From contig CAYUWG010000143.1 of the NCBI GenBank assembly GCA_964448285.1, forward strand, positions 1-6,048: DNA of 6,048 nt. Reading direction: 5' to 3'. Both the position numbers and the translations under genes were made by a program. Below are positions 1-6,048 of this stretch, one piece after another. The first letter of the stretch is position 1. Every line of letters begins with the position of its first letter. Source of the stretch: CAYUWG01 sp964448285. Its GTDB lineage: Bacteria; Bacteroidota; Ignavibacteria; SZUA-365. A model generated the notes under the pieces. It made no database searches, was not told the origin of the DNA, and saw nothing but the letters and a program-made list of their open reading frames with translations.

Positions 1-1758
1 CAGGAAATCGTGCTTGCGCGTTCCCCGTCCTTTGATCTGAATGAAATCCGTCGGTGAAAAGATGGGACGGAACAAACCGAGATTGAGGATGTCGGTGCAG
101 CCGTACCCCGTCGTCATCATGCCAACCGTCACGCAGATGCGCGCCTTACTGCTCTTGTATGCGGTGATGAAATTCCCTGACCCGAGGAGGTTGTTGTTTG
201 CGAAGTTGACGGCGAACTGCTGCGCATTCGGAATCGATGAAGTGACCTGGACTGCAAAATCGGATTGGTACTTTTGCGGAAACATGATGTCTGCCATCCG
301 ATTGAAAATCTGCGTGAGCTTGGCCGCGTGGTTCTGACTCACGGCGAAGACGATGGATTTCCCAATCTCGCCACTGACCGGGTCGCGAAGCGCGTTCTCA
401 AGAAACGTCTTGCAGAAGAGTTGATTGGTCGAGTCAGAGAAGAAACGCTTTTCGAATTCGCTTTGCTTGTAAGCATCCTTCTGATCTTCGCCTCCCTCAT
501 CCGTGAACGTCACGACAAAACCCTCTTCCGAAAGCAACGTCGTTGTGACGTCGGTTCTCGCATCGACAACAGTAGGATTGATGAGATAGCCATCCTTCAC
601 GCCATCGAGAAGGGAATAGCGAAACGTCGGCTGACCACTCTCGCATCCAAACGTGCGATACGTGTCGAGAAGTAAACGTCTCTCCGTCTCGCGTGGGTCG
701 TTGGTGTTTGTCTGATCGAAGCGGCGCAGGTAGTCTTTTGGTGTCGCAGTCAGTCCGAGTTTATACCCGATGAAATAATCGAACACTGCGCGCGCGTTAC
801 CCCCGATCGAGCGATGCGCTTCGTCGGAGATGACAAGATCGAAATCGGTTGGCGAAAACAGATGCAGAAACTTGTTATTGAAGAGAAGTGATTGCACCGT
901 CGTGACGACGATTTCCGCCCGACGCCAGTCGTCTCGGTTTTCCTTATAGATGACCGTTTGGAAATCGGCGGAGAGGAGATCGGAAAACGCCTTCTTCGCC
1001 TGATCTTCCAACTCGAGGCGGTCCACGAGAAATAATACACGCCGTGCATTGCCTGTGCGTAGAAACAACTTGATTACGGCTGCTGCCGTCAGCGTCTTCC
1101 CGGTGCCGGTCGCCATTTCGAACAGGAATCGATCCTTGCCCTCGCGTACTGCTGCCTGCAAATGATGGATGGCGTTGAGTTGGTAGGGACGAAGAAAGCG
1201 CAGCTTATTGACCTGAATGTATTGCGGTCGTTCGGCTTCATTCTTCCAACTCGCTTCGGATTTATAGGTTGGGCGTTGGGTAAGGACGATATAGTCCGCC
1301 GCGATATGCTCTTCGACGAGTCGCTGTGGATTCGGCACGACCTGTTTGCATAGAGTTACCGAATCCGGAGTTGGGAATGAAGTGATGACGTACGGATTTC
1401 CCCGTTCCAGATCCCAGAAGTAATGGAGGTTCCCATTGGAGAGTATTACGAAACGGCAGTTCTGAGACCGGGCGTATTTTCGTGCCTGCTCTTTTCCGGT
1501 TAGAGGATTCTTGTCTTCTGCCTTTGCTTCAAGAACGATCAGTGGAAAACCTTTGGAATCGAGTAACAGGAAATCGACGTACCCTCGTTCAATCTTCTCG
1601 AAATTCTCCCCGAGTGCATCAAGATGGTCTTGTTCGATAGTCACAGCTTGTTCGAGTCTGATGTTTGCCGGCGTACCATCTGACGGAAAGAAACGCCAAT
1701 CGGCTGCTTCGAGCAATTTGTTGATCTTTATTCGAGCTGTGGCTTCCTTCTCTGGCAC
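1..1758 (-). CDS. hsdR: Type I restriction enzyme subunit R (HsdR), nuclease plus SF2 translocase; 3' end cut by the window
   Basis: The 586 visible codons form an uninterrupted frame that leaves the window without a stop. HsdR is the DNA-cleaving and ATP-driven translocating subunit of a type I restriction-modification complex and works with HsdM and HsdS in the cytoplasm. Seen in the protein: an N-terminal PD-(D/E)XK nuclease with D62, then E77-A-K79, followed by a QxxxY element (Q91 to Y95); Walker A MATGTGKT at 215-222; motif Ia near 242-253 (LFLVDRLELEDQ); motif Ib near 283-292; DEAH box D312-H315; motif III TATPK at 337-341; a motif IV-like segment near 468-486; motif V near 549-556; motif VI QIKGRGTR at 574-581. 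The QIKGRGTR form suggests the EcoEI-like branch, though that is from memory. The GTG start is chosen because an in-frame TGA lies immediately upstream and AGAGGA sits five bases before it. Full HsdR proteins are usually about 750-1100 residues, so the C-terminal HsdM-binding part is missing here. One oddity is glycine 553 in motif V, where many relatives have aspartate. The family call is very secure. Confidence 0.96.
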   Translation of the reverse strand, partial: MPEKEATARIKINKLLEAADWRFFPSDGTPANIRLEQAVTIEQDHLDALGENFEKIERGYVDFLLLDSKGFPLIVLEAKAEDKNPLTGKEQARKYARSQNCRFVILSNGNLHYFWDLERGNPYVITSFPTPDSVTLCKQVVPNPQRLVEEHIAADYIVLTQRPTYKSEASWKNEAERPQYIQVNKLRFLRPYQLNAIHHLQAAVREGKDRFLFEMATGTGKTLTAAAVIKLFLRTGNARRVLFLVDRLELEDQAKKAFSDLLSADFQTVIYKENRDDWRRAEIVVTTVQSLLFNNKFLHLFSPTDFDLVISDEAHRSIGGNARAVFDYFIGYKLGLTATPKDYLRRFDQTNTNDPRETERRLLLDTYRTFGCESGQPTFRYSLLDGVKDGYLINPTVVDARTDVTTTLLSEEGFVVTFTDEGGEDQKDAYKQSEFEKRFFSDSTNQLFCKTFLENALRDPVSGEIGKSIVFAVSQNHAAKLTQIFNRMADIMFPQKYQSDFAVQVTSSIPNAQQFAVNFANNNLLGSGNFITAYKSSKARICVTVGMMTTGYGCTDILNLGLFRPIFSPTDFIQIKGRGTRKHDFL

Positions 1759-1763
1759 TCAAT

Positions 1764-1769
1764 TCCTCT
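1764..1769 (-). promoter_or_regulatory. Ribosome binding site of hsdR
   Basis: On the minus strand AGAGGA stands five bases before the GTG at 1758. The base triplet just before the GTG is an in-frame TGA, so translation in this frame cannot start further upstream. The site therefore fixes the unusual GTG start. Confidence 0.75.
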
Positions 1770-1863
1770 GATTGATTAAGGTGTTTGCAAACCGTATGGA
1801 AAATAACAGAATCCGCATTCACTTCAACGTGTCTGGTGAATCCAGCGATCTCGAAGCATCAGA

Positions 1864-1894
1864 TAACCAATTATGACGAAATATTGCATGGTTA
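1864..1894 (-). promoter_or_regulatory. Possible hsdR promoter -10 box inside an inverted repeat
   Basis: The minus strand reads CATAAT at 1875-1870, five of six matches to TATAAT. No convincing -35 hexamer lies at the right distance. The box is flanked by an exact 6-base inverted repeat, TAACCA at 1864-1869 and TGGTTA at 1889-1894, with 19 bases between the arms. If this is the promoter, transcription would begin near 1863 and leave a leader of about 105 bases before hsdR. An own promoter is expected because a strong terminator separates hsdR from the upstream genes. The rest of the 271-base gap (1759-2029) shows no supported gene. This is inference from short matches in a fairly AT-rich gap and may be chance. 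Confidence 0.25.
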
Positions 1895-1960
1895 AACGCT
1901 ATCGCGCATGAGAACAATGCCCACACACGGTCTGTCCTTTCTTCATGTAAGAACCATAAG

Positions 1961-2006
1961 AAAAAAAACATGCACGACCACAAATCGCGGCCGTGCATGT
2001 TTTTTT
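1961..2006 (-). terminator. Strong intrinsic terminator, nearly symmetrical, ending the transporter operon
   Basis: An 8-bp stem, CATGCACG at 1969-1976 paired with CGTGCATG at 1992-1999, encloses a 15-base loop. It is flanked by eight A (1961-1968) on one side and seven T (2000-2006) on the other. On the minus strand the hairpin is followed by eight U and begins about 24 bases after the stop codon of the 127-residue membrane protein gene. This is the classic rho-independent layout. Because both flanks are A/T tracts it could work in both directions, but no plus-strand gene ends here. It marks the boundary between the two transcription units. Confidence 0.9.
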
Positions 2007-2029
2007 GCTGAGGAGAATTTGTTTTTCGT

Positions 2030-2413
2030 TCAGAAGTGCAGGTCGGGTGTTTCGCCGTCCGGGTCGCTGTCCATTGCGCCTTTCAGGTAGGAAAAAGATC
2101 CAACAAGCCAGAGCAAGGTTCCAAGCCCTATGATACCGAGCGCCGGTCCTGCCATCCATCCGGGGCTATCCAATAGCGCCTGCCCAAGTTCTTGGTTCGC
2201 TGCAGCAGTGAAACAGATGGCGCAATACACGATGATGCCTACGATCGCGACAATGAATCCGCCAAAGACCAGCCCCTTGCCACGGCGCATCTGCCGCTCT
2301 GCCCGCGCATAGATTTCAGCTTTTGTCAGAGCTTCAACCGTTCGTTTCGCCTCTGTGTGTTCAGCCTGGTTGATAAAATCACCCAGAGTTTGTGGATTGA
2401 TAAGTGTACTCAT
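2030..2413 (-). CDS. Small two-helix membrane protein of unknown function, coupled to the TDT transporter gene
   Basis: I do not recognise this 127-residue protein. It has a charged, helix-prone N-terminus (residues 1-46, rich in A, E, K and R, ending in RQMRRGK), then two hydrophobic segments at about 48-71 and 86-110, and a short acidic tail ending in DPDGETPDLHF. The basic stretch before helix 1 predicts that both termini lie in the cytoplasm, with a short loop at about 72-85 outside. There is no cleavable signal peptide. The frame is open to an ATG at 2437, but the ATG at 2413 is chosen because AGGAGGT ends eight bases before it and because it overlaps the stop of the preceding transporter gene as ATGA. 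This overlap implies translational coupling and a matched expression level. It is the last gene before a strong terminator. A role as partner or small subunit of the transporter is inference from position alone. That the gene is real is well supported by its ribosome site, overlap and coherent topology. Confidence 0.88.
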   Translation of the reverse strand: MSTLINPQTLGDFINQAEHTEAKRTVEALTKAEIYARAERQMRRGKGLVFGGFIVAIVGIIVYCAICFTAAANQELGQALLDSPGWMAGPALGIIGLGTLLWLVGSFSYLKGAMDSDPDGETPDLHF

Positions 2414-3618
2414 GTTTTTTGACCTCCTGAAGTCCATGTGCTCACAGCCAATTGGCCGTAAGGCTGTTCAAGTTGTTGTGGAATATGTTCGAGTCGTGAT
2501 TGATGGGATTGCCGAATCCAAAGAAGAGCCGCGAGAATTATCTGCTTGATAAGTCCGAGGAATGTCAACAGCCAAACGGTTATCGCCGCGATGACGAAAG
2601 CCCGCGCAATCCAGAGAAGAAACGGTGCACCGATGGTATTTGCCAGACGAAACGTGCACACCGAATACATGCCGACAGGGAATACCAACCCCCAATACAA
2701 CGCGTTGTATGACACCTGCACTTTCTGAACGCGATGCCGCCAGATCCCGAGTACGAGCAGCATGGGGATCCACCAGGCAGCCGTCGCCCAAAACATCATG
2801 GTAAGCCCGACGATGAAGGGATGCAACGGTGCAAGCAGTCCCGAGCTTTTCGCTGCGTCAGCGAGAAGCGCTCCTGCCAAGGTGGAAATTGCCACGGCTC
2901 CCATGTTGATCCAGTACGGTGGCATGAGGTCGTTCGGTGAGAACGGGAAGAACATGTACCGGTAAAAGATGAGACCGATGATCCAGAGATAGAGCATTCC
3001 TCCGCCAAGCCAGAACGACATCAGGATAAAGAGTGTCGCATCTCGGGCACCGAGGAATTCACCGTTCAACGCACATCCCAGTACGCAGACGGATTGTGTC
3101 GCGACGACTGCGATCAACCATCCGCCATTGATCCCTTCCGCAAGCGTGGGTTTCTTTTCCCCCACCGTGAGGAACGCGAAGATGGTGTATGTACACACCA
3201 CCCACAACGCAGCACAGAGAAACCATAAGATCTGTGCGATGAGGATATTGTCATGCAGGATTACGGCCTGCGATCCAAGGACGCCGGTCGCAGCGACGAT
3301 GGTGAAGTACCCCGGCGCGCGCCCGTGATGATGCCAATCCGCAACCACGCGCTCACGGAACTTGACTGCGCGGACAATAAAGAGAATCCAGAGGATCGGA
3401 TACACGATGACATTGATCCATGAGAGCAACGAGGCAAACTCGCGGAGTCCAAACAGATGGCATGATATGGCGACAATCCCCGTGGCCATGGCAAGCGCGA
3501 AATAGGCTGGATGCATGTTCGCCAACTGTTCCTTCAGTTGATCTGCGAAGCGTGAGGTCGTCGTTTTTCCTGCGCTTTTATCTTTTCCGGGTTGCGAATC
3601 TGTCTGCGCGAAACTCAT
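2410..3618 (-). CDS. TDT family transporter/channel (TehA/SLAC1/Mae1-like; often annotated tellurite resistance/C4-dicarboxylate transporter)
   Basis: This 402-residue membrane protein has about ten hydrophobic segments (roughly 37-58, 63-84, 104-122, 125-150, 166-186, 194-218, 237-256, 264-292, 305-323, 334-366), matching the ten-helix TehA/SLAC1 fold. The first helix carries the family signature HPAYFALAMATGI at 36-48. A second typical stretch is HPFIVGLTMMFWATAAWW at 266-283. Known members move anions: plant SLAC1 (nitrate, chloride), yeast Ssu1 (sulfite), Mae1 (malate) and bacterial TehA, named for tellurite resistance when overexpressed. The substrate here cannot be read from sequence. 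The soluble N-terminus (1-34) is polar and longer than needed for the fold, and the C-terminal tail (370-402) is polar too. The start at 3618 is the first ATG after an in-frame TGA two codons upstream but has no clear Shine-Dalgarno site; M35 is a poorer alternative. The gene follows a two-component pair by 102 bases and overlaps the next gene by four. The family is secure; the substrate is unknown. Confidence 0.93.
   Translation of the reverse strand: MSFAQTDSQPGKDKSAGKTTTSRFADQLKEQLANMHPAYFALAMATGIVAISCHLFGLREFASLLSWINVIVYPILWILFIVRAVKFRERVVADWHHHGRAPGYFTIVAATGVLGSQAVILHDNILIAQILWFLCAALWVVCTYTIFAFLTVGEKKPTLAEGINGGWLIAVVATQSVCVLGCALNGEFLGARDATLFILMSFWLGGGMLYLWIIGLIFYRYMFFPFSPNDLMPPYWINMGAVAISTLAGALLADAAKSSGLLAPLHPFIVGLTMMFWATAAWWIPMLLVLGIWRHRVQKVQVSYNALYWGLVFPVGMYSVCTFRLANTIGAPFLLWIARAFVIAAITVWLLTFLGLIKQIILAALLWIRQSHQSRLEHIPQQLEQPYGQLAVSTWTSGGQKT
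2422..2428 (-). promoter_or_regulatory. Near-consensus ribosome binding site of the 127-residue protein, inside the transporter gene
   Basis: The minus strand reads AGGAGGT, eight bases before the ATG at 2413. The site lies within the last codons of the transporter gene (residues 397-399). It decides the start against the in-frame ATG at 2437, which lies upstream of it. It is much stronger than anything before the transporter gene itself, so the small protein may be made at equal or higher amounts than the transporter. Confidence 0.9.
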
Positions 3619-3720
3619 GCATCAAAGCTATGATGTCGCGCACTGACGTGGTATCAGTCTTGGTCTGAAAGTTTTGTGGGATGTTTTGGAAAGCTTGTGT
3701 AGGACAAAAACCGACAGGAG
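3619..3720 (-). other. 102-base gap between response regulator and transporter genes
   Basis: I find no terminator here, so read-through from the regulator gene into the transporter gene is likely. I also find no convincing -35/-10 pair. Two short elements are visible: a direct repeat GTTTTG (plus strand, 3671-3676 and 3683-3688, starts 12 bases apart) and a weak inverted repeat TTGT/ACAA (3695-3698 and 3704-3707). Either could be a binding site for the neighbouring regulator, but both are short enough to be chance. Confidence 0.35.
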
Positions 3721-4356
3721 CTACTTCACCAAATTCCTTTGGATCGCATACCGAATGAGCTGGGCGTTCGATGTCATCCCCATCTTTTCGAGGATTCTCG
3801 TTCGGTATGTGCTGATGGTTTTGATACTCAGGCAAAGTTGCTGCGCAATCTCGGAGACGGAACGTGCCATCGCTAACTGGATGAAGACGTCATATTCTCG
3901 CGGGGAGAGTAATTCGTGCGGGGCTTCCAGTCCGGATCCCTGGTGTGCGACGTGGTCGGCGAGTTCCTTTGCCACGGTTTCACTCAGATACCGTTTGCCT
4001 TCAAGGACACTGCGAATCGCAAGGAGCAATTCCTCCGGTGCGCGATCCTTCGTGAGATACGCAGAAACACCTGCACGCAAAGCGCGGACGACGAACTGTC
4101 TTTCGGAATACATGCTCAAGACGATGATCGGCATCCCTTTCCGAAGATTCCTTATCTCTTCAACCATATCCAGACTGTTCCGGTCTTCAAGCGCAATATC
4201 GAGAACGAGAACAGTCCAGTCCGTCTTCTGAATTTTTTCTTGAAGCTCTGCGCCCGATGCGGCTTCGCCAAACGATGCATCGGGAAATGCATCCGCAAGA
4301 ATGTGGCGCAAGCCTGAGCGCACGATGGCGTGGTCGTCAGCTAATAAAATCTTCAT
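3721..4356 (-). CDS. NarL/FixJ family response regulator (REC plus LuxR-type HTH)
   Basis: This 211-residue regulator is full length for the NarL class. The receiver domain (about 1-118) has all key residues: acidic pair D7-D8, phosphoacceptor D53, S81 at the Thr/Ser switch position and K103 in the YLTKD motif. After a linker, the LuxR-type helix-turn-helix spans about 148-209 and starts LLSPREYDVF, with the probable recognition helix around SIKTISTYRTRI at 177-188. On phosphorylation by its kinase it should dimerise and bind DNA as a transcription regulator in the cytoplasm. The start ATG lies 20 bases inside the end of the histidine kinase gene, which pairs the two as cognates and suggests translational coupling. 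No strong ribosome site is seen upstream. The target genes are unknown; the transporter gene 102 bases downstream is the obvious candidate, by inference. Confidence 0.96.
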   Translation of the reverse strand: MKILLADDHAIVRSGLRHILADAFPDASFGEAASGAELQEKIQKTDWTVLVLDIALEDRNSLDMVEEIRNLRKGMPIIVLSMYSERQFVVRALRAGVSAYLTKDRAPEELLLAIRSVLEGKRYLSETVAKELADHVAHQGSGLEAPHELLSPREYDVFIQLAMARSVSEIAQQLCLSIKTISTYRTRILEKMGMTSNAQLIRYAIQRNLVK

Positions 4357-6048
4357 CGGTGATTTTCTGTTCGTGCCGAAGAGGAACAGTCACACCCACG
4401 GTGGTGCCGTTGCCCGGTGTTCCTGTGATCGAGACGTGTCCGTTGATCAATGTCGCACGCTCGCGCATGCCAATGAGTCCGAGAGAGTCGCTGCTCGTAA
4501 TCTCACTCGTTGAGATTCCAATCCCATCATCTCGTATGGTGAGAATCGCTTCCGAATCTTTTACTGCGAGGATAATCTCGACGATGTGCGCCTCGGCGTA
4601 TCGCACGATGTTGGTCAGCGCTTCTTGTGTGATGCGAAACAGCGTGACCGAGACGAGCTCACCGAGATTCTGATCGCCGGCATCAGCTTCGACCTGGATT
4701 GCAAGTCCGGTGTGTGATTCGATCTCCCGTGCCTGCCATTCCAGCGCAGCGATCAGTCCGAGTTTGTCGAGGACATTCGGTCGCAGGTCGGAGGAAATGC
4801 GCCGGACAAACCCCATCGCATCCTCTATTTGCTGGTTCATCGCAGTGCTCCTCGTTTGGAGGGCAAGTGCGCAGCTCTGCGTTTCACCGGTGAGTTGGCA
4901 GCACGATTGAAGTCGGGAGACGTTGATCTTGAGCGAAGTCAGGATCTGTCCGATTTCGTCGTGAAGTTCACGAGAGATGCGCGCTGCTTCCTCTTCACGA
5001 GCGACATGTAACCGTGCATTCAGCGCGCGAAGTCGATCATGTGCATTGAGAGCTTCGCGATGGCGTTCCGCAAGAGAGTCGGCCATCGTGTTGAATGCTC
5101 TTGCGAGTGATGAGAACTCGTTGTGTCCGCGCGGTGCTTTCGCACGTGCGTTGAGTTCACCCGCACCGAACCGTTGCGCCGTGCGAGCCAACGAGCGTAT
5201 CCCACGCAGAAGGCCGAGTTCCGCGGCAAGGAAGACCGCTGCAATGGTGAACAACGTGAGAAGTCCGAGACTGATGAGCGTGCGCGAAAAAATCCTGTTG
5301 GATTGAGCGAGAATGCGCTCATAGGGAATCTCCACGCCGACGTAGAGTCCTAACGATTCTCCCAATGCGGTAGCCACGATGTACCGGCGACTCCCGATAC
5401 GGTCGATTGCCAGCATCTTCCCGCTCCTCGATTTCGCAGCGTCGATGATGCCCGGAATGTGCATTCTCCGCCTGTCCGCTATTTCGGGATAGTCGGAACC
5501 TCCATAGGCAAGGACCTGGCCTTCGCGGTCGGCAACGAGCAGGGAGAAGCCTTCTGGCAAATCGCTTTGCCTGGCCATCTCCGAGAGCCAGTCGAGATTG
5601 AGGCCGTTGAACAACACCGCAATCACTCTTCCGTTTTTCTCCCGAACGGCAAACGCGTGGTTGAGCGTCGGGCGGTCAAAGATTGGTGAGATGAGATACG
5701 TCCCCGTCGCAACATCCGTCGAGCGCAAAGCAGCGAGATACGCCGGGTTGGTATTCCAGCGTCGGTAGCTGGCTAACGGGTATGCACTCGAGAGCACTTG
5801 TCCGTCAGGAGAGAGCACACCGATATTGGCGAGTTGCTGATGTCCCGCAAGCAGTGAGCGTAAATAATCCGGGTCGGTGATGATCGGCGAGCTCAGACCT
5901 TCACGCTCGAACTTTGAACCGAGCCAGCGAAGCAATTGACGTGCACCTTGGATCTGGTGCGTATGTTCGCGACTCGCCAAACCTGCCAGATGTAATGCCT
6001 CTCGCTCCGTTCGCACGAGCGCAGCAGTGCGTTCATTCTCCGCAGCGA
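4337..6048 (-). CDS. Membrane sensor histidine kinase, dCache-like sensor + HAMP + HisKA_3 + HATPase; 5' end cut by the window
   Basis: 569 codons are visible, numbered here from the first full codon (6046-6044); the frame is open to the window edge. GTG at 6016 is an internal codon and there is no reason to call it the start. The true start and first membrane helix lie beyond the window. Residues about 20-250 look like an extracytoplasmic double-Cache sensor: a long first helix (GARQLLRWL), NIGVLSPDGQVLSS, the repeat-like SPIFDRP region, and a second Cache lobe ending near VGVEIPYERI. A transmembrane helix follows at about 256-280, then HAMP (about 280-335). The HisKA_3 domain has the phosphoacceptor H362 in ELHDEIGQ, with D363 and Q367 forming the DxxxQ phosphatase motif. 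The ATPase domain has the N box with N479 (EALTNIVRY), G1 DDGIG at 506-510, G2 GLIGMRER near 523-530 and GTPGNGTT at 542-549. It should phosphorylate, and without signal dephosphorylate, the regulator encoded by the next gene, with which it overlaps by 20 bases. The ligand is unknown. Dicarboxylate or amino-acid-like ligands are common for Cache domains. Confidence 0.96.
   Translation of the reverse strand, partial: AAENERTAALVRTEREALHLAGLASREHTHQIQGARQLLRWLGSKFEREGLSSPIITDPDYLRSLLAGHQQLANIGVLSPDGQVLSSAYPLASYRRWNTNPAYLAALRSTDVATGTYLISPIFDRPTLNHAFAVREKNGRVIAVLFNGLNLDWLSEMARQSDLPEGFSLLVADREGQVLAYGGSDYPEIADRRRMHIPGIIDAAKSRSGKMLAIDRIGSRRYIVATALGESLGLYVGVEIPYERILAQSNRIFSRTLISLGLLTLFTIAAVFLAAELGLLRGIRSLARTAQRFGAGELNARAKAPRGHNEFSSLARAFNTMADSLAERHREALNAHDRLRALNARLHVAREEEAARISRELHDEIGQILTSLKINVSRLQSCCQLTGETQSCALALQTRSTAMNQQIEDAMGFVRRISSDLRPNVLDKLGLIAALEWQAREIESHTGLAIQVEADAGDQNLGELVSVTLFRITQEALTNIVRYAEAHIVEIILAVKDSEAILTIRDDGIGISTSEITSSDSLGLIGMRERATLINGHVSITGTPGNGTTVGVTVPLRHEQKITDEDFIS

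Noticed and set aside
265..675. 136-codon open frame on the plus strand
   Set aside because: It is antisense to the continuous hsdR frame, which carries all helicase motifs; the plus-strand translation shows no recognisable domain and no ribosome site.
1..1758. Possible frameshift or pseudogene in hsdR
   Set aside because: Start, nuclease residues, Walker A, DEAH, TATPK and QIKGRGTR all fall in one frame over 586 codons, so no break is present in the visible part.
1899..1946. 15-residue minus-strand open frame with a CxxCxxH pattern in the gap upstream of hsdR
   Set aside because: It has no ribosome binding site, sits just downstream of a strong terminator, and is too short for the cysteine pattern to mean anything without conservation.
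3695..3707. TTGT/ACAA inverted repeat as an FNR- or CRP-like site
   Set aside because: The arms are only four bases, the spacing and centre do not match the FNR or CRP consensus, and no promoter is seen next to it.
3674..4231. 185-codon open frame on the plus strand
   Set aside because: It lies antisense to the complete response regulator gene; its serine- and arginine-rich translation is typical of a shadow frame.
4977..5306. 109-codon open frame on the plus strand opposite the kinase
   Set aside because: The arginine-, alanine- and serine-rich translation is the complement of the HAMP and linker codons of the kinase, which has clear domain support.
6014..6016. GTG at 6016 as the start of the histidine kinase
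   Set aside because: The same frame stays open to the window edge with plausible helix sequence, and a Cache kinase needs a membrane helix before the sensor domain, which would lie further upstream.

Overview
This 6048-base bacterial window (mixed base composition, GC roughly one half) carries five protein-coding genes, all on the minus strand. The genes at both edges are cut by the window. Nothing here fixes the taxon. Strong Shine-Dalgarno sites before two genes, NarL/LuxR-type signalling and a type I restriction subunit fit a free-living bacterium, and I would not go further than that.

Right to left, in the direction of transcription: (1) 6048-4337, a membrane histidine kinase missing its extreme N-terminus, with a periplasmic dCache-like sensor domain, one visible transmembrane helix, HAMP, HisKA_3 and HATPase; (2) 4356-3721, a NarL/FixJ response regulator overlapping the kinase gene by 20 bases; (3) after a 102-base gap, 3618-2410, a ten-helix transporter or channel of the TDT (TehA/SLAC1/Mae1) family; (4) 2413-2030, a 127-residue protein with two transmembrane helices, joined to the transporter gene by an ATGA stop/start overlap and preceded by a near-perfect ribosome binding site. 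A strong, nearly symmetrical intrinsic terminator at 1961-2006 closes this block. (5) 1758-1, after a gap that holds a possible promoter with a dyad, the first 586 codons of hsdR, the nuclease/translocase subunit of a type I restriction-modification system. It starts with GTG and runs off the left edge.

The first four genes look like one signalling-plus-transport unit. The kinase would sense a small extracytoplasmic ligand, the regulator would act on DNA, and the likely target is the adjacent anion or dicarboxylate/sulfite-type transporter with its small membrane partner. The restriction gene is a separate transcription unit. Its hsdM and hsdS partners are not in the window and would most simply lie beyond the left edge. 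I see no RNA gene, CRISPR array, insertion sequence or phage feature. The families are all known. The least explained element is the small coupled membrane protein.
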